NCBI GenBank assembly: GCA_023213395.1
Contig: CM041465.1
Span: 161,269,741 to 161,333,740, forward strand
Direction of reading: 5' to 3'
Length of the DNA: 64,000 nt
Source: Cycas panzhihuaensis
Lineage: Eukaryota > Cycadophyta
The notes beneath the pieces were generated by a model. That model did no database searches. It had not been told where the DNA came from and saw only the letters and a list, made by a program, of their open reading frames with translations. Position numbers and translations under genes: made by a program. This document shows positions 23,150 through 35,511 of this stretch, piece after piece. Every line of letters starts with the position of its first letter. Position 1 is the stretch's first letter.

Positions 23150-23797
23150 TATCCTTGTTAATACATCCCTCCTCAAGGATAACATTGGTAAGTCCTAATC
23201 CAGTATGCATCTTTATTAATTGATCTTCAGTAAGTGGTTTAGTGAACACATCTGCAAACTTCACTTGGATAGCAATTGACCTGTAGCTTCCCTAACTTGA
23301 TCTATTCATAGATGTAATGGTGTTGAATCTCAATATGCTTTGTATGTATATGAAACTTTGGATTCTTTAACAAATGAATGGTACTTTGATTATTAATAAA
23401 GATAATTGAATGTCCATTAGAAACTCTAAGAGACCTAGCATCTATATAACTTCTTTCATACCAGCACTGAGTCCTTGATATTTAACCTCTGTAGAATAGA
23501 GCACAATTGTCTATTACTTCTTTGATTGCCATAAAATAAACCCATTACTAACACCAAATAAGTATCTAACAGTGGACTTATGATCATCAAAATCTCCTTC
23601 ACAATCAACATCTGTGTAGCCATGTAACCTTATCTCCTCACCTCGATGGTATTTGAGACCAAGATTGATTTCCCCCTTCAGGTATTTCAGAATCTGCTTC
23701 ACTACAACTAAATAAGGCTCCTAAGGATTCTGTATATAGCAAAAAACTAATCCAACAACATAGGTAATATCTAGTCTAGTATGAGTCAAGTAAATCA
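23150..23797 (-). pseudogene. pol: Copia F: end of RT and RNase H
   Basis: Reading down from 23797: LIYLTHTRLDITYVVG, a degraded helix, then LKYLKGEINLGLKYHRGEEI at about 23690-23630. RNase H follows, with GYTDVDCEGDFDDHKSTVRY and LFGVSNGFILWQSKK (23514-23702 is open). A Cys replaces Trp or Ala in the usual T-D-A-D-W-A-G-D pattern. Stops mark the remainder down to the end of the frame near 23150. This is the downstream part of the gene cut by copia G. Confidence 0.87.
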
Positions 23798-24110
23798 TGA
23801 AAGGGGTTAATATATCAAGGTCATTTGTGTAGATTAATTAAATGACTTTATGATATATTATTAGTATTAGTCTCTTAGTAAAATGTACTTTATGCATATT
23901 TTGATGTAATTTTAGGTTTATATCATTAGGTAGGAAAACCCTAACCCTAATACTTACCCTAAATAATAAAAGATGAAATCTCATAGAGGGAGTTATTATT
24001 TATTCTCACCTCTAAGCTTTGCTCCCATATCTTATTTTCATCTCATCTTCATTATCGATTACCATTGTGTTTATGTAAGTGATTTATTCCCTAGATCTAT
24101 CTTTCCTTCA
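23798..24110 (+). repeat. 5' LTR of copia G (313 bp)
   Basis: Starts TGAAAGGGGTTA and ends CTTTCCTTCA. Matches 43428-43730 along its length, for example GTCATTTGTGTAGATTAATT. Contains CCCTAACCCTAA, a telomere-like word, at about 23938. Confidence 0.9.
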
Positions 24111-24112
24111 TG

Positions 24113-24125
24113 TGGCATCAAAGCT
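24113..24125 (+). other. Primer binding site of copia G
   Basis: TGGCATCAAAGCT, two bases after the 5' LTR. A decayed form of TGGTATCAGAGC. Confidence 0.82.
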
Positions 24126-25315
24126 AAAAGGAGATCTATTCACTTCATTCCACTTGTATAGAGTCATTTTACCTCTCCTTCACATTTAATGTGAAGTATT
24201 GAAAGTGCACTCATTATTTTTAAAATTTTGAGAGATTTTTATGATGCAAAGCTTGTATTTCATTTACAACATATTTTAATATCCTTTATTTATTTATAAG
24301 TGTACTGAAGATCAAAATTATTAGCCAGAAGAAGGTTTCCTTCCTCTAGGCTCCAAAAAAAATTAGTTTTTTATTAATTTTATAGCTAATTTTAAATTCT
24401 ATTAAGGGAATTCTATTGATTTTTCATTATAAATCAATTGTTAATTATAAAAACTATATTACAAAACTATAAAGCATATTTTAAGTTGCTTATAGGTGGC
24501 AAAAATAAGCCTAAGCCATTCAGAAAAGGTTGATTAGCTCTACGACAGGTGAAAATTAAAACTCATTTATTTTTGCCAAAAATTTGTAGGAAAGGATGCC
24601 CATATAAGAGAAGTATTTTTATGTTCTAAACCATCTCCAAATTTTGCCTTGATCAACCTTAAATAGTAAAAGTTTAGTCATCCCTAATCTAACCACTTTT
24701 TTGAGAAATTTTCATAAAATTTTTAATGTATATTAAAATTTCTTAAGGGCTTTAATAGATCTAACCCCAAGGAATCTGACAAATCAAGTTTTATTAGATT
24801 TGATATACCAAAAAGAGAGATTTCTTCAAATTTCTAATTTTTACCTGGAAAAGTCTCATGGGAGTTTCAATGAGTTTTGGGTTATTTCTGCTCATTTTAG
24901 AAGTTTTGCCAAAAGACTTTTTGACTTATCATAGCAAGATCTATCATTTAGGAGAGTGAATTTTTGAGTTGAAACATTTCAACCATTTTGTATAGTTACA
25001 TAATCGTACAGACATTTTTTGACAGAAGATTCAGATTCCTCTTGCTTTTCTTAATCCTTTCTCTTTTGGTCAAAAGTCAAGTTTAGAAGTAAATTTTTTT
25101 TTTTTTCCCTTCTTTTAATAAAAAGAAGTGTTTTTTTTCAATTTTTTTTCAAAAAGTAAAAGTAAAAAAAAAAAACAACTTATTATAATAGTAAATCACC
25201 TAGATCATAGCAAAATCTAGTGTTTATATTGCATATCTTTTCATGTATATTAATATACAAAAGTAACATAAAAGAGGCATAAAAAGTAAGCATTAATACA
25301 TCAATATTTTATTTT
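24126..25315 (+). other. Leader of copia G before the tandem block
   Basis: AT-rich non-coding leader with T-rich (about 25097-25150) and A-rich (25165-25175) runs. No domain was recognised. A long leader is also present in the related element H. Confidence 0.55.
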
Positions 25316-27744
25316 AGTTTTCAATGCAATCATATTTATATATTCTCTAAAATAAACCCAATACATTTGATCATTCTGCCATCTTATTCACACACTCACC
25401 AAGGTTGAGGTACCTTGGTTAGCTAAATTTTAGGCCCTAAGGGAAGTGCAGGTTTTAAGGTGGGTATGTTAGACTTAACTGGAATATTAGTGGAGTGATA
25501 GGTTAGCCATACACATGGGCTCCCTTTAGGGATTATTCTGATAACCAGTTAGGACAACTAAAACCTTAATGAAAGATTAAAATTAACATAGTCTAATATC
25601 TATCATAGCCATGGGATACACATGTACTATTTGACTCTTTAGAGGAGGTATATAGCTACTCACTGGTAAACTGAGTGAGGATTAGGAGTACCTGGGCTCC
25701 ATTGTGACTTGAATTCCATCACCAAGCACAGGTGTAGGTATTGCAGGTGAAGGGCCTAATCATATACTAGAAGCCTTAGGTATCAAATTAATACCTCACC
25801 TATATTTAGACATAAGTTAGAGGTTAGTTGTATGACACATCGCCACTCTTTGCAAGCTCTATATTAGGCCTCATTCTTTTATTATTGATTATACTCATTT
25901 TTGATAATTATTGAAAAACACTTAATTATTACTTACCTTCTCATCATGATATCCTTAATGCACTAAGTATGTTATTCATACATGTAAGTAGCACATACTT
26001 CTATCATCTCTTCTACTTCATCATCATCACCATGTTATTCTAATTCAAGCAAAACTTTAACTACATATTGAAAGAAAAGAAAAATTAGGATTTATGGTAC
26101 ACTAGGAGTTAAAAATGCTACAAAGTATGAAGGCCTTTAGAGAGCTCACTTATAACCTACGCCCATCATACATGTAATAGCTACAACACCTGCTTCTAGT
26201 AGAACCACTCTAATAGCTCCTATAGATGTCACAACCAAACTGTAATGGGAGATAGATGATGAAAATATTTATGTAAGAATTTTATTAGTCGTTAATCACT
26301 TCTTGCATAATTTGATTAATGAAGAGCAATATGATATAACTTGGAAGGTCTTTAAAGTTCTAAAGAAGAGTTTTGATACTAAGTCAAACCTAGAATTTGC
26401 TCATCTTGTACTTAAAATAAACAAACTAAAAGTGCAGAAGGGATAAACTCATGAGATAATAAATCTCCTTTGATCAATAAAATAGGTAATTGATAAATAT
26501 TTTAAGACCTAATGCATTACTTAGACATTCTTGATCTAATTATGTCTACATATCCTTGATTATAAAAACTTACTTGGAATTCTTTAATCTAGTGAAACAT
26601 TGAAGACACTCAACTTTGAAGTAATTGCTGAGAAGTTCATAGAATTTGACAAGACTTTTAATACTAACTTTGTACCCTCTAACCTCCTTCTAGATGCACC
26701 CATTAAAGTGGTGGAAGAATAAGCTTTCTACACAAAGAATCAAGGTCCCTCTCATGGTAAAGGTAACAACCAAGTAAGAGGAAGAAATATGGGAAATCAT
26801 CCACAAGGTCAACCAAATCCTCAGTCATAGCCTTGATATTATCAAGGCCAAGTGCCACCTCAATAAAAAACTAAGACAGTCAGGCCAAACTAGTACCTCT
26901 TCAAAGACTAGCAATCAAACTATTATACATGATCAATGTAACCATAAATAGAACTTTACAAAATACTATAGAACTGCCACTTATAAGTTGGCTAAGTTCC
27001 AACCAAAACATAGAGCTTATAATGTTGAAGAAACTTGTGAAGAATCATTTAGTGGTGTAGGTTTTTCTCAAGCTCACTTTTAAAAAATTAAGGGATCTTC
27101 AATATCAAATGCTATTGACCAACCATAGAGATACTTTAAAGCTTGATGCAGATATATCACTTGTGAATTCCCTTCACTAATGTTAAGCCCTATTGGAATT
27201 GTAAATAGTGTTACTTCAATCGATGGATAATGGATCATAGACATAGGAGCAACTTAATATATGACGTATAATTGTAGTCTATATCAAACATTTAACTCAA
27301 ATATTTAAGGAGTTATTCACATGGCTAATAAATCACAACAACCTATTGAAGGAATTAGTAACATTCATCTGAAACTCTTAGGCTTAAAAGATTTTACATT
27401 GCTTGATGTCCTCTACATACCTAATATTAAACAAAACGTACTCTCCTTATCCACACTTGTCTCTTGTGGATTTAATTTGAGTATAACTACAAATGACTAG
27501 ACTCTTTAGGTCATTCACCATCTAATTGATTGAGTGGTCTTAAGTAGACATCTCACTGGCAAACTTTTTTGACTGAATAACTCTCCATCTTTTGAAGCTC
27601 ATTGTGCCCAAAGCCCTTATGTCGATGCAAAATTTATATTTAAATCCATCTTGACCCACCCAATATTATTACTCTAAGCTCTTTAGCATGCTTACATTGG
27701 CCATATTTATATTAATAGACTTAGAGATCTTTGTAACACTCTTC
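25316..27744 (+). repeat. Tandem block copy 1 in copia G (2.43 kb)
   Basis: Starts AGTTTTCAATG and includes about 0.7 kb of leader, then gag from the ATG at 26032, a decayed zinc knuckle, protease (DTGA reads D-I-G-A at about 27240), and the integrase zinc-domain start (W-H-A then IGHIYINRLRDL) at about 27690-27730. It ends inside that domain at TTTGTAACACTCTTC and copy 2 starts at once. The gag frame opens with a stop and frameshift (F-K-Q-N-F-N is recognisable) and has many stops. Confidence 0.88.
26032..27744 (+). pseudogene. gag: Gag-protease remnant, copy 1
   Basis: The ATG at 26032 corresponds to the MSSQFKQNVN start of copy 3 and of element H. Recognisable parts are TLKTLNFEVIAEKFIEFDKT (26593-26655), with H having NFEDLVDKFIEFDKT at the same place. 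A decayed zinc knuckle lies near 26930-26985, where the Cys residues are mostly Tyr. In the protease motif, Thr is replaced by Ile. A GAG-pre-integrase segment (GKLF, then SPSFEAHCAQSPYV) follows. Not translatable. Confidence 0.82.
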
Positions 27745-30105
27745 AGTTTTCAATGAAAATACATTTATATATTCTCTAAAATTAATGCAATACATTTGAT
27801 CATTCCGCCATCTTATTCATACACTCATCATGGTCGAGATATAATAGTTAGCTAAATTTTAGTCCCTAAGGGAAGTATGGATTTCAAGGTGGGTATGTTG
27901 GACTCAACTAGAATACTAGTAGAGTGATAGGTTAACCATATATGTTGGACTCAACCTTAATGCAAGATTAAAATTATCATGGACCAATATCTATCATAGC
28001 CATGGGATACACACGTACTATTTATCTCTTTAGAGGAGGTATATAGATACTCACTAGTGAACTGTATGAGGATTGGGAATACCTGGGCTCTATTGTGACT
28101 TAAATTTCATCATTAAGCATAGGTGTAGGTATCGTAGGTGAAGGCCCTAATTGTATACTAGAAGCCTTAGATATCAAATCAATACCTCACCTATATTCAG
28201 ACATAAGTTAGAGGTTAGTGGCATGACACATCACCACTCTTTGCAAGCTCTATATTAGGCCTTATTCTTTCATTATTGCTTATACTCATTTTTCATAATT
28301 ATTGAAAAACATTTAATTATTACTTACCTCCTCATCATAATATCCCTAATGCACTAGGTGTACTAGCCACACATGTAAATGGCATATACTTCTATCATCT
28401 ATTCAACTTCTTCATCATCACCACATAATCTCAATTCAAGCAAAACGTCAACTACATACTGAAAGAAAAAGAAAATTAGGATTTATGGTATACTAGAGTT
28501 AAAAATACTATAAAGTATGAAGGACTTTGGAGAGCCCACTTGTAACCTACACCCATCATACCTATAATATCTATAATACCTGCTTCTAGTGGAACCACTC
28601 TAATAGCTCATATAGATATCCTGGCCAAACTGCAATGGGAGATAGATGATGAAAATATTCATGTAAGAATTTTTTTAGTTGTTGATCACTTCATGCATAA
28701 TTTGATTAATGAAGAGCAACATGATATAGCTTGGAAGGTCTTTAAAGTTCTAAAGAAGAGTTTTGATACTAAGTCAGACCTAGAATTTGTTCATCTTGTA
28801 CTGAAAATAAACAAACTAAAAATTCAAAAGGGATAAGCTCATGAGATAATAAATCTCTTTCGATTAATAAAATAGGTAATTGATAAATATTTTAAGACCT
28901 AATATACTACTTAGGCATTCTTGATCTAATTATGTCTACATGTCCTTGATTATAAAAACTTACTTGGAAGTCTTTAATCTAGTGGAACATTGAAGACACT
29001 CAACTTTGAAGCAATTGCCGAGAAGTTCATAGAATTTGACAAGACTTTTAATACCAACTTTGTAGCCTCTGACCTCCTTCCAAATGCAACCTTTAAATTG
29101 GTAGAAGAAGAAGCTTGCTACACAAAGAATCAAGGTCCTTCTCATTGCAAAGGCAACAATAAAGTAAGAGGAAAAGGAAGAAATATGGGAAATCATCCAC
29201 AAGGTTAAGCAAATCCTTAGTCATAGTCTCGATATTCTCAAGGCCAAGTGTCACCTTAATAAAAAAACTAAGATGGTCAAGCCAAACTAGTACCTCTCCA
29301 AGGACTAGAAATCAAACTATTATATGTGAATGATATAACCATAAACAGAACTTTACAAAATACTATAGAATGCCACTTATAAGTTGGCCAAGTTCCAACC
29401 AAAACATAGAGCTCACAATATTGAAGAAACTTGTGAAATATCATTTAGTGGTGTAGGTTTTTCTCAAGCTTACTTTTAAAGAATTGAGGTATCTTTAGCA
29501 TCAAATGCTATTAACCAACCATAGATATACTTTAAAGCTCGATGTCTATATATCACTTGTGAATTCCCTTCACCAATGTTAAGCCTTATTAGAATTATAA
29601 ATAGTGTTGCTTCAATCGATGAACAGTGGATCATGGACACAAGAGCAAAAATTTGACTCAAATATTTAAGGAGTTATTCACATGGATAATAAATAACAAC
29701 AACCTATTGAAGGAATTGGTAACATTCACCTAAAACTCTTAGGCTTAAAAGATTTTACATTGCTTGATGTCCTCCACATGCTTAATATGAAATAAAATCT
29801 GCTCTCTTTATCTACACTTGTCCCCTGTGGATTTAATCTGAGTGTAACTACAAATGACTAGACTCTTTAGGTCATTCACCCTCTAATTGATCAAGCAGAC
29901 TTAACTAGACATCTCACTGGCAAACTTTTTCAACTAAATGGCTCTCTATTTTTTGAAGCCCATTCTGCCCAAAGCCCTTATGTTAATGTAAAATTTACAT
30001 TTAAAACCATCTTGACCCACCCAACATTATTATTAGAAGCTCTTTGGCATGCTTGCATCGACCATGTTTATGTTAATAGACTTAGAGGTCTTTGTAACAC
30101 TCCTC
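27745..30105 (+). repeat. Tandem block copy 2 in copia G (2.36 kb)
   Basis: Same content and order as copy 1, with the start word AGTTTTCAATG at 27745. About 40 bp are missing in its leader near 27945, and about 50 bp are missing just after the protease motif near 29650. The gag start codon is ATA (28425) instead of ATG. The best open part is 28990-29208 (TLNFEAIAEKFIEFDKTFNT). Confidence 0.88.
28425..30105 (+). pseudogene. gag: Gag-protease remnant, copy 2
   Basis: The start codon has decayed to ATA. Gag core and the basic NNKVRGKGRNMGN linker are open over 72 codons (28990-29208). The zinc knuckle is degraded. The protease motif is IMDTRA (Gly replaced by Arg) and is followed by the short deletion. 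The end, ACIDHVYVNRLRGL, is again the integrase zinc-domain start. Confidence 0.82.
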
Positions 30106-32525
30106 GGTTTTTAATGCTAACACATTTACATATTCTCTAATATAAACCCAATACATTTGATCATTCTACCATCTTATTTGCATACTTACCAAGGTTGAGA
30201 TACCTTAGTTAGATAAATTTTAGGCCCTAAGGGAAGTGTCAGTTTAAAGGTGGGTATGTTGGACTCAACTAGAATATTAGTGGAGTGATAAGTTAGCCAT
30301 ACATATGGGCTCCTTTCAGGGATTATCCTGATAACTAAAACCTTAATGTAAGATTAAAATTAACACGGCCCAATATATTTCATAGCCATGGGATAGACAT
30401 GTACTGTTTGACTCTTTAGAAGAGGTATATAGTAATTTACTAGTGAACTAGGTGAGGATTGGGAGTACTTGGGCTCTATTATGACTTGAATTTTAGCACC
30501 AAACACACATGCAGGAATCGCAGGTGGAGGCCATAATTGTATAGTAGAAGCCTTAGGTATCAAATCAATACCTCACCTATATTTTGACATAAATTATAGG
30601 TTAGTGGCATGACACATCACCACTCTTTGCCAGCTCTATATTAGGCCTCATTCTTTCATTATTGCTTATACTCATTTTTCATAATTATTGAAAAACGCTT
30701 AATTATTGCTTACCTCCTCATCATAATATCCCTAATGTACTAGGTGTACTAGCCATATATGTAAGTGGCACATACTTCTATCATCTCTTCTACTTCTTCA
30801 TCATCACCATGTCATCTCAATTCAAGCAAAACGTCAACTTCATATTGAAAGAAAAAGAAAATTAGGATTTTTGATACACAAGAGTTAAAAGTGTTGCAAA
30901 GTATAAAATCCTTTGGAGAGCCCACTTGTAACCTACCCCCATCATACTTGTAATAGCTACAACACCTGCTTCTAGTAGAACCACTCTAATAGCTCCTATA
31001 AATATTATGGCTAAACTGTAATGGGAGATATATGATAACAATATTCATGTAAGAATTTTATTGGTTGTTGATTACTTCTTACATAATTTGATTAATGAAG
31101 AGCAACATGATATAGCTTGGAAGGTCTTTAAAGTTTTAAAGAAGAGTTTTGACACTAAGTCAAACTTAGAATTTGTTCATCTTGTACTAAGAATAAATAA
31201 ACTAAAAATATAGAAGGGATAAGCTTATGAGATAATAAATCTATTCTAATTAATAAAATAGGCAAGTAATAAATATTTTAAGACCTAATGCATTACTTAG
31301 GTATTCTTGATCTAATTATGTCTATATATCACTGATTATAAAAAGTTACTTAGAAGTATTTAATCTAGTAGAATATTGAAGACACTCAACTTTGAGGTAA
31401 TTGTCGAGAAGTTCATAGAATTTCACAAGAGTTTTAATACCAACCTTGTAGCCTCTAACCTCCTTCCAGATGTAGCCTTTAAGGTGGTGGAAGAAGAAAC
31501 TTACTATACAAAGAATCAAGGTCCCTCTCATGGCAAGTTAACAAATGAATAAGAGGAAGAGGAAGAAACATGGGAAATCATCCATAAGGTCAACTAAATC
31601 CTCAGTTATAGCCTCGATATTCTCAAGGCCAAGTGCCACCTCAATAAAAAATTAAGATAGTTGGGCTAAACTAGTACCTCTTGAAGGACTAGCAATCAAA
31701 CTATTATATGTGATTAATATAACCATAAATCAAACTTTACAAAATACTATAGAACTGCCACTTATAAGTTGGCCAAGTTCCAACTAAAATATAAAGCTTA
31801 TAATGTTGAAAAAACTTGTGAAGAATCATTTAGTGATATAGGTTTTACTTAAGCTCACTTTAAAAGAATTAAGGGATCTTCAGCATCAGATGCTATTGAC
31901 CAACCATATAGATACTTTAAAGCTCAATGTAGATATATCACTTGTGAATTCCCTTTACCAATACCAAGCCCTATTGGAATTACAAATAGTATTACTTCAA
32001 TCGATAGAGAGTGGATCATGGACACAGGAGCAACTTAATATATGATGTGCAATTGCAGTCTATATCAAACATTTGACTCAAATATTTAAGGATTTATTCA
32101 CATGGCTAATAAATCACAACAACCTATTGAAGTAATTGGTAACATTCACCTAAAACTCTTAGGCTTGAAAGATTTTATATTGCTTGATGTCCTTTATATA
32201 TCTAATATCAAACAAAACTTGCTCTCCTTATCCACACTTGTCTCCTATGGATTTGATCTAAGTGTAACTACAAATGACTAGACTCTTTAGGTCATCCACC
32301 CTCTAATTGATCAAGCGGTCTTAACTAGGCATCTCATTGGCAAACTTTTTCTACTGAATGGTTATCCATCTTCTAAAGCCCATTGTGCCCAAATCCCTTA
32401 TGTCAATGTAAAATTTATATTTAAAACCATCTTGACCCACCCAACATCATTACTAGAGGCTCTTTAGCATGCTTGCATGGGCCATGTTTATATTATAGAC
32501 TTAGAGATCTTTATAACACTCTTCT
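30106..32525 (+). repeat. Tandem block copy 3 in copia G (2.42 kb)
   Basis: Start word GGTTTTTAATG at 30106, gag ATG at 30809. The spacing of gag starts across the three copies is 2393 and 2384 bp. This copy runs on beyond the block end (CACTCTTC at about 32525) into the remainder of integrase, so it is the one in the normal position. Confidence 0.88.
30809..32525 (+). pseudogene. gag: Gag-protease remnant, copy 3
   Basis: Begins MSSQFKQNVNFILKEKEN, then a TAG stop. Gag core is NFEVIVEKFIEFHK near 31390-31430. The protease motif WIMDTGAT is intact at about 32012-32035, the only one of the three copies that keeps D-T-G-A. The integrase zinc-domain start is joined to the downstream KFSSRPFKCEACIITKSHR. 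Several stops remain. Confidence 0.84.
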
Positions 32526-34744
32526 AGGTCTTTCAAAGTTCTCCTCCAGGCCCTTCAAATGTGAAGCTTGTATCATTACTAAATCTCATCGATAACTGTT
32601 TCTCAAAAGTCAGTGGAGACTGATCCATCTATTATAATTAGTCCACTCTGATATATGTGGACCAATGCCTATTCCTTCACTGAAGGGCAAGTTATATTAC
32701 ATCCCTTTCATTGATGATTTCACTAGAAAAGTATGGTTAGCTTTTCTAACCAAGAAAGATGAAGCCTTTCATGTCTTCGAAGAATTCAAAGCCAATGCTA
32801 AAAAAGAGTTAGGTTATCAACTCAAATGTCTTTGAACTAATAATAGTAGTAAATATACCTCACATGAGTTTGAAATCTACCTTCAAGATAATGACATCAA
32901 ACATCAAACAACAATAACAAGTACCCCATAGCAAAATAGAGTTGTCAAGCATATGAACAAGATAATTATGAACGTGGCTCAAGCTATATTGGTATACAAA
33001 AATATACCTACCTATCTATAGGCCAAAGCTATTTAGATAGATGTTTATTATATTGTTGTTATTAGCCCATCAAAAGAAGGATAATAACCTATTAAAAAGT
33101 GGTTAGGATAAGCCCCCATTATTCACTACTTCAAAATTTTTGGCCCTATATGTTATGCCCATATTTTAGATGTAGATCAAAATAAACTCCAGCCAAGGGC
33201 ACTTAAAGGCATTGTTATCAGATACCCTATAGACAAGAAAAGGTATAAGGTTTTTATACCTTTACAACAAAAAATCATTATTACCATAGATATTGTTTTT
33301 GCTAAGATAGAGGATTAGTTTCTCAAACTAAGCTCCAAATCACCTTCATACTGTTATCATGATACTATTACGTATGATGTTCATATTCTAAAATTTAGGG
33401 AGGGGCATATACATAAATTATTCCAAATATTAGAAGTTGATAACATAACCTTAAAGGATATAAGTTATGACTCTAAAATGATAAGTGCACATCTAATACT
33501 ATCCTTTAAGAATAGTAGAGTTAACAAAGGTAAAGCTATTATAGAAGAATCATCCTCTCAACCTTTGGTTGATAAAGGCAAAATAGTGGTGGAAAGACCA
33601 TCTTCCCCAAGTATGACAATATCCTCCTCATAAAATGATCATTTTAATAAACATGATAAGAACCAAGAAGTTAAAGAAATAAGGGCCCCATTACCAACTC
33701 GAGGATCTCATGAAGCCCACCAGCTCAACAAGGATATATAATAAGATAAGGTAGGTAAAACTAACACTCGAAGTGCTCATAGAGCAAGGATGTAGAAATC
33801 ATTATATACTAAGTTTGAATCAGTAGAACTACACCTTACTCTTAATGAATGCCCCCTCTTATACAAGGAAGCTACGAAACATACAGTTTAGAGAAACACA
33901 ACGAATGAAGAATACTAATCTCTTATAAAAAATAGTATAAAGGAGCTTATTGATCTACCACTTGGTAGAAAGGTAGTTCAAAATAAATGGGTGTTAAAAA
34001 ATAAATACAGATCAGATGGTACCCTAGAAAAATATAAGGTGAGGTTGGTAACTAAAGGATTCATACAAAGAGAAGGTATCGACTACACTGAAGTCTTTGC
34101 ACCTATAACAAAGGGCCTATAATTAAAACTCTTATGTCCTTGGCTGCTCAACAGGGTTGGAAAATCCACTAGCTCAATATTAAGATTGCATTTTTTAATG
34201 GAGATTTTGAAGAAGAAATTTACATGGCTTAGCCAAAAGGATACAAGATTGAAGGTCAAAAGCATAAGATTTTCAAGCTTAGAAAGTCTTTATATGACCT
34301 TAAACAAGCTCCTCATGCTTAGTTTACTAAGTTGTCTAAAAGAATGAGGGAACTTGGATATGAGATTTGTGACTACCAAGATATTAATGCAATATTATTC
34401 ATCATGTAGTAAAAAGACAAAGTCACTTATCTCATAATCTTTGTAGATGACATGCTAGTAATGGGTAATAGTAAACATGCAATAAGCTAGCTAAAAAAGG
34501 ACCTTAGAAAAACATTCAAATTGTTGAATCTTAGATTGATAAAATATTACTTAGGAATTGAAATAATACAAAGAATGAAAATTTTTTTCTCTCCTAAGAA
34601 AAATACATCAACGATCTTCTAACCAAGTTTTAGTTAGAAGATGTTCGACTAATGGCTATACCTATGGACCCTAATACCAAACTCTCAGTTGATGGTGACA
34701 CTAAGGAGGTAGATGAAATAATCTATAGGGAACTTATAGGTACT
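32526..34744 (+). pseudogene. pol: Copia G integrase and first part of RT
   Basis: Integrase: FKCEACIITKSHR carries the last Cys pair. LVHSDICGPMPIPSLKGK at 32637-32690 has the first Asp, IDDFTRKVWLAFLTKKDEAF follows, and the second Asp is in a degraded NNSSKYTS stretch. In the N-R-V-V-K-H-M-N motif near 32935 the catalytic Glu is Lys. After a linker (33340-33900), RT starts IKELIDLPLGRKVVQNKWVL at about 33940 and passes REGIDYTEVFAP. It reaches FVDDMLVMGN near 34440-34470, so the RT active site is intact. MDPNTKLSVDGDTKEVDE at 34660-34710 leads to the break at 34744 where copia H is inserted. Confidence 0.88.
34740..34744. other. Left target-site duplication of copia H
   Basis: GTACT here and at 42331-42335, a perfect 5-bp duplication on both sides of the TG...CA-ended element. 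Confidence 0.93.
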
Positions 34745-35042
34745 TGAAAAGAGCGGATCTATCATTTATCTCCATGCACTAAATACAAAGGTAAACATAA
34801 GAGCAAGAGAGACTTGAGAGAAAGAAAGTAGCTCTCACAAAATGGGGAGGTAAGAATGAATCTCCTCCATTGAGCTTTTACTTTTATATTGAGAGAGGGA
34901 GCATTAGAGTTAGGTGAAATGAAATTACACATAATGCACATGAAAGTGCATTTCACTTAAGTGATCTAATTTAAAGTTCACTTAAGACCCTTTTTAGAAA
35001 TAATCAATTAATGTAATGACCTTATGCCATTAACCTTTCTCA
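34745..35042 (-). repeat. 3' LTR of copia H (298 bp)
   Basis: Plus-strand ends TGAAAAGAGCGG and ACCTTTCTCA. Same length as the partner at 42033-42330. Short open frames on either strand here are LTR sequence. Confidence 0.95.
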
Positions 35043-35053
35043 ATCTCTCCCTT
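35043..35053 (-). other. Polypurine tract of copia H
   Basis: The complement is AAGGGAGAGAT, directly before the LTR start on the minus strand. Confidence 0.85.
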
Positions 35054-35511
35054 AATGGTAGAAGGTCATTTCATCATATTTTATTCTATCCTATGAGGGC
35101 TTTATTTGAGACTCTTATAAAGCAAACTACTATGACACTTTTGTGGGAAACCCTCATGGGGAAGAAAACCCACAAAGTTTCTAATCTACTAACGTGGCTC
35201 AGGAGGCTCTTTAAATGAAGCCAGATATCCAATCAGTACAATGAATTTTGTAGCTGAAATCTACTAAGTATCCATATACTATTTGGTCATCCCCCATGCC
35301 CTTTTATGTTTTCACAAGTTCTGATTTTCTAAAATGATACAACACTTATCCTTTCATGCCCATAAGGGGTTTTCACAAATGGGATAGAGTAGAGACTTAC
35401 TCTTGTCCTTCTGTGCCAATAAGGGGTTTCCACGAATGAGACAAAGTATGATGGTCCTATTATCATCTCCTTTAATTAGTTAAAGATGGAGGCCCTAAGG
35501 TCAAGTTACTT
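35054..35511 (-). other. 3' untranslated part of copia H
   Basis: Lies between the RNase H stop and the PPT. A short repeated word occurs twice in this part: the complement of CCCCTTATGGGCATG-like segments near 35360 and 35410. Copia G carries the equivalent pair near 43030 and 43090, so the repeat is a family feature. Confidence 0.6.

Noticed and set aside
23930-23960. Telomere or interstitial telomere repeat
   Set aside because: Only two to three CCCTAA words, located in both LTRs of one element; not an array.
25316-32525. Three separate nested or solo elements instead of a tandem block
   Set aside because: No LTR, PBS, PPT or TSD lies at the unit junctions; each junction is the same integrase-to-leader join.
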